This document shows, piece after piece, positions 5,466 to 5,525 of a stretch of 5,525 bases of DNA. Under the pieces are notes generated by a model. That model had not been told where the DNA came from. It saw only the letters and a program-made list of their open reading frames with translations, and ran no database searches. The position numbers and the translations under genes were made by a program. This DNA is from Deltaproteobacteria bacterium (GTDB lineage Bacteria; Myxococcota_A; Polyangia; Polyangiales; Houyiibacteriaceae), in assembly GCA_027295555.1 (NCBI GenBank), contig JAPUKT010000228.1, positions 1-5,525 of the forward strand, written 5' to 3'. Position 1 is the first letter of the stretch. Each line of letters begins with the position of its first letter.

Positions 5466-5525
5466 GTGACAGCGCCAGCGCCAGCATCAGCGCCAGCCCC
5501 AGCATCAGCGCCAGCGTCCGTGCTG
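5466..5525 (+). CDS. Possible start of another plus-strand gene with an Ala/Pro/Ser repeat (partial)
   Basis: A GTG at 5466, just past the kinase stop (5461-5463), opens a frame that stays open to the right edge (20 codons). GGAG at 5454-5457 lies 8 nt upstream, a good ribosome site within the kinase 3' end. The frame reads VTAPAPASAPAPASAPASVL, so the 18-bp repeat translates to APAPAS units, a low-complexity flexible N-terminus. It would be the second gene of an operon with the kinase. It could equally be non-coding repeat DNA; too little is in view to decide. Confidence 0.3.
   Translation, partial: MTAPAPASAPAPASAPASVL
5471..5515 (+). repeat. 18-bp tandem repeat, 2.5 copies
   Basis: AGCGCCAGCGCCAGCATC (5471-5488) is followed by a copy with one G-to-C change (5489-5506) and by a half copy AGCGCCAGC (5507-5515). 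The whole is built from CAGCGC/CAGCAT-like hexamers. It lies immediately after the kinase stop codon and is suited to replication slippage. Confidence 0.8.

Noticed and set aside
5281..5505. Minus-strand 74-codon frame starting MLGLALMLALAL, looking like a signal peptide
   Set aside because: The hydrophobic start is only the reverse reading of the 18-bp CAGCGC-type repeat, and the rest is antisense to the kinase.
5471..5515. CRISPR array
   Set aside because: The repeats are directly tandem with no spacers and only 18 bp long.

Overview
The window is GC-rich and reads as a chromosomal stretch from a deltaproteobacterium-like Gram-negative, perhaps Myxococcota. That placement is inferred from a Hanks-type Ser/Thr kinase, an AmgK-like sugar kinase, an exported lipoprotein with DsbA-like modules and strong G/C codon third positions. 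No marker gene fixes the taxon. No rRNA, tRNA, CRISPR array, transposase or phage gene is visible.

Layout, left to right: (1) positions 1-636, minus strand: the N-terminal 212 residues of a protein cut by the window edge, with a Lys/Ala-rich tail and a possible acetyltransferase-like (GNAT/AblB-like) fold. It has a clear Shine-Dalgarno and a near-consensus sigma70-type promoter (TTGACA-17-TACATT). (2) 637-900: intergenic, holding that promoter, a G+C-rich hairpin, and a ~150-bp segment bounded by 13-bp imperfect inverted repeats, the outer one overlapping the stop of the next gene. (3) 901-2853, minus: a 650-residue predicted lipoprotein made of three tandem DsbA-like thioredoxin modules, each with CPFC and a GTP cis-proline loop. 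(4) 2954-3313, minus: a small secreted protein with five cysteines. (5) 3498-4562, minus: an AmgK-type sugar kinase. (6) 4627-5463, plus: a compact Ser/Thr protein kinase with HGD in place of HRD, divergent from the sugar kinase across 64 bp. (7) 5464-5525: an 18-bp tandem repeat that may be the start of another plus-strand gene (GTG at 5466, encoding APAPAS repeats).

Functional reading: genes 3 and 4 are co-oriented, both exported and both cysteine-centred, so they may form an envelope redox pair (inference). The AmgK-like kinase would act in the cytoplasm on cell-wall amino sugars, and the divergent protein kinase may share its promoter region. The most unusual items are the triple-module oxidoreductase with mosaic similarity between modules, its small cysteine-rich neighbour, and the inverted-repeat-bounded intergenic element. 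I did not find convincing evidence for a wholly new multi-gene system.
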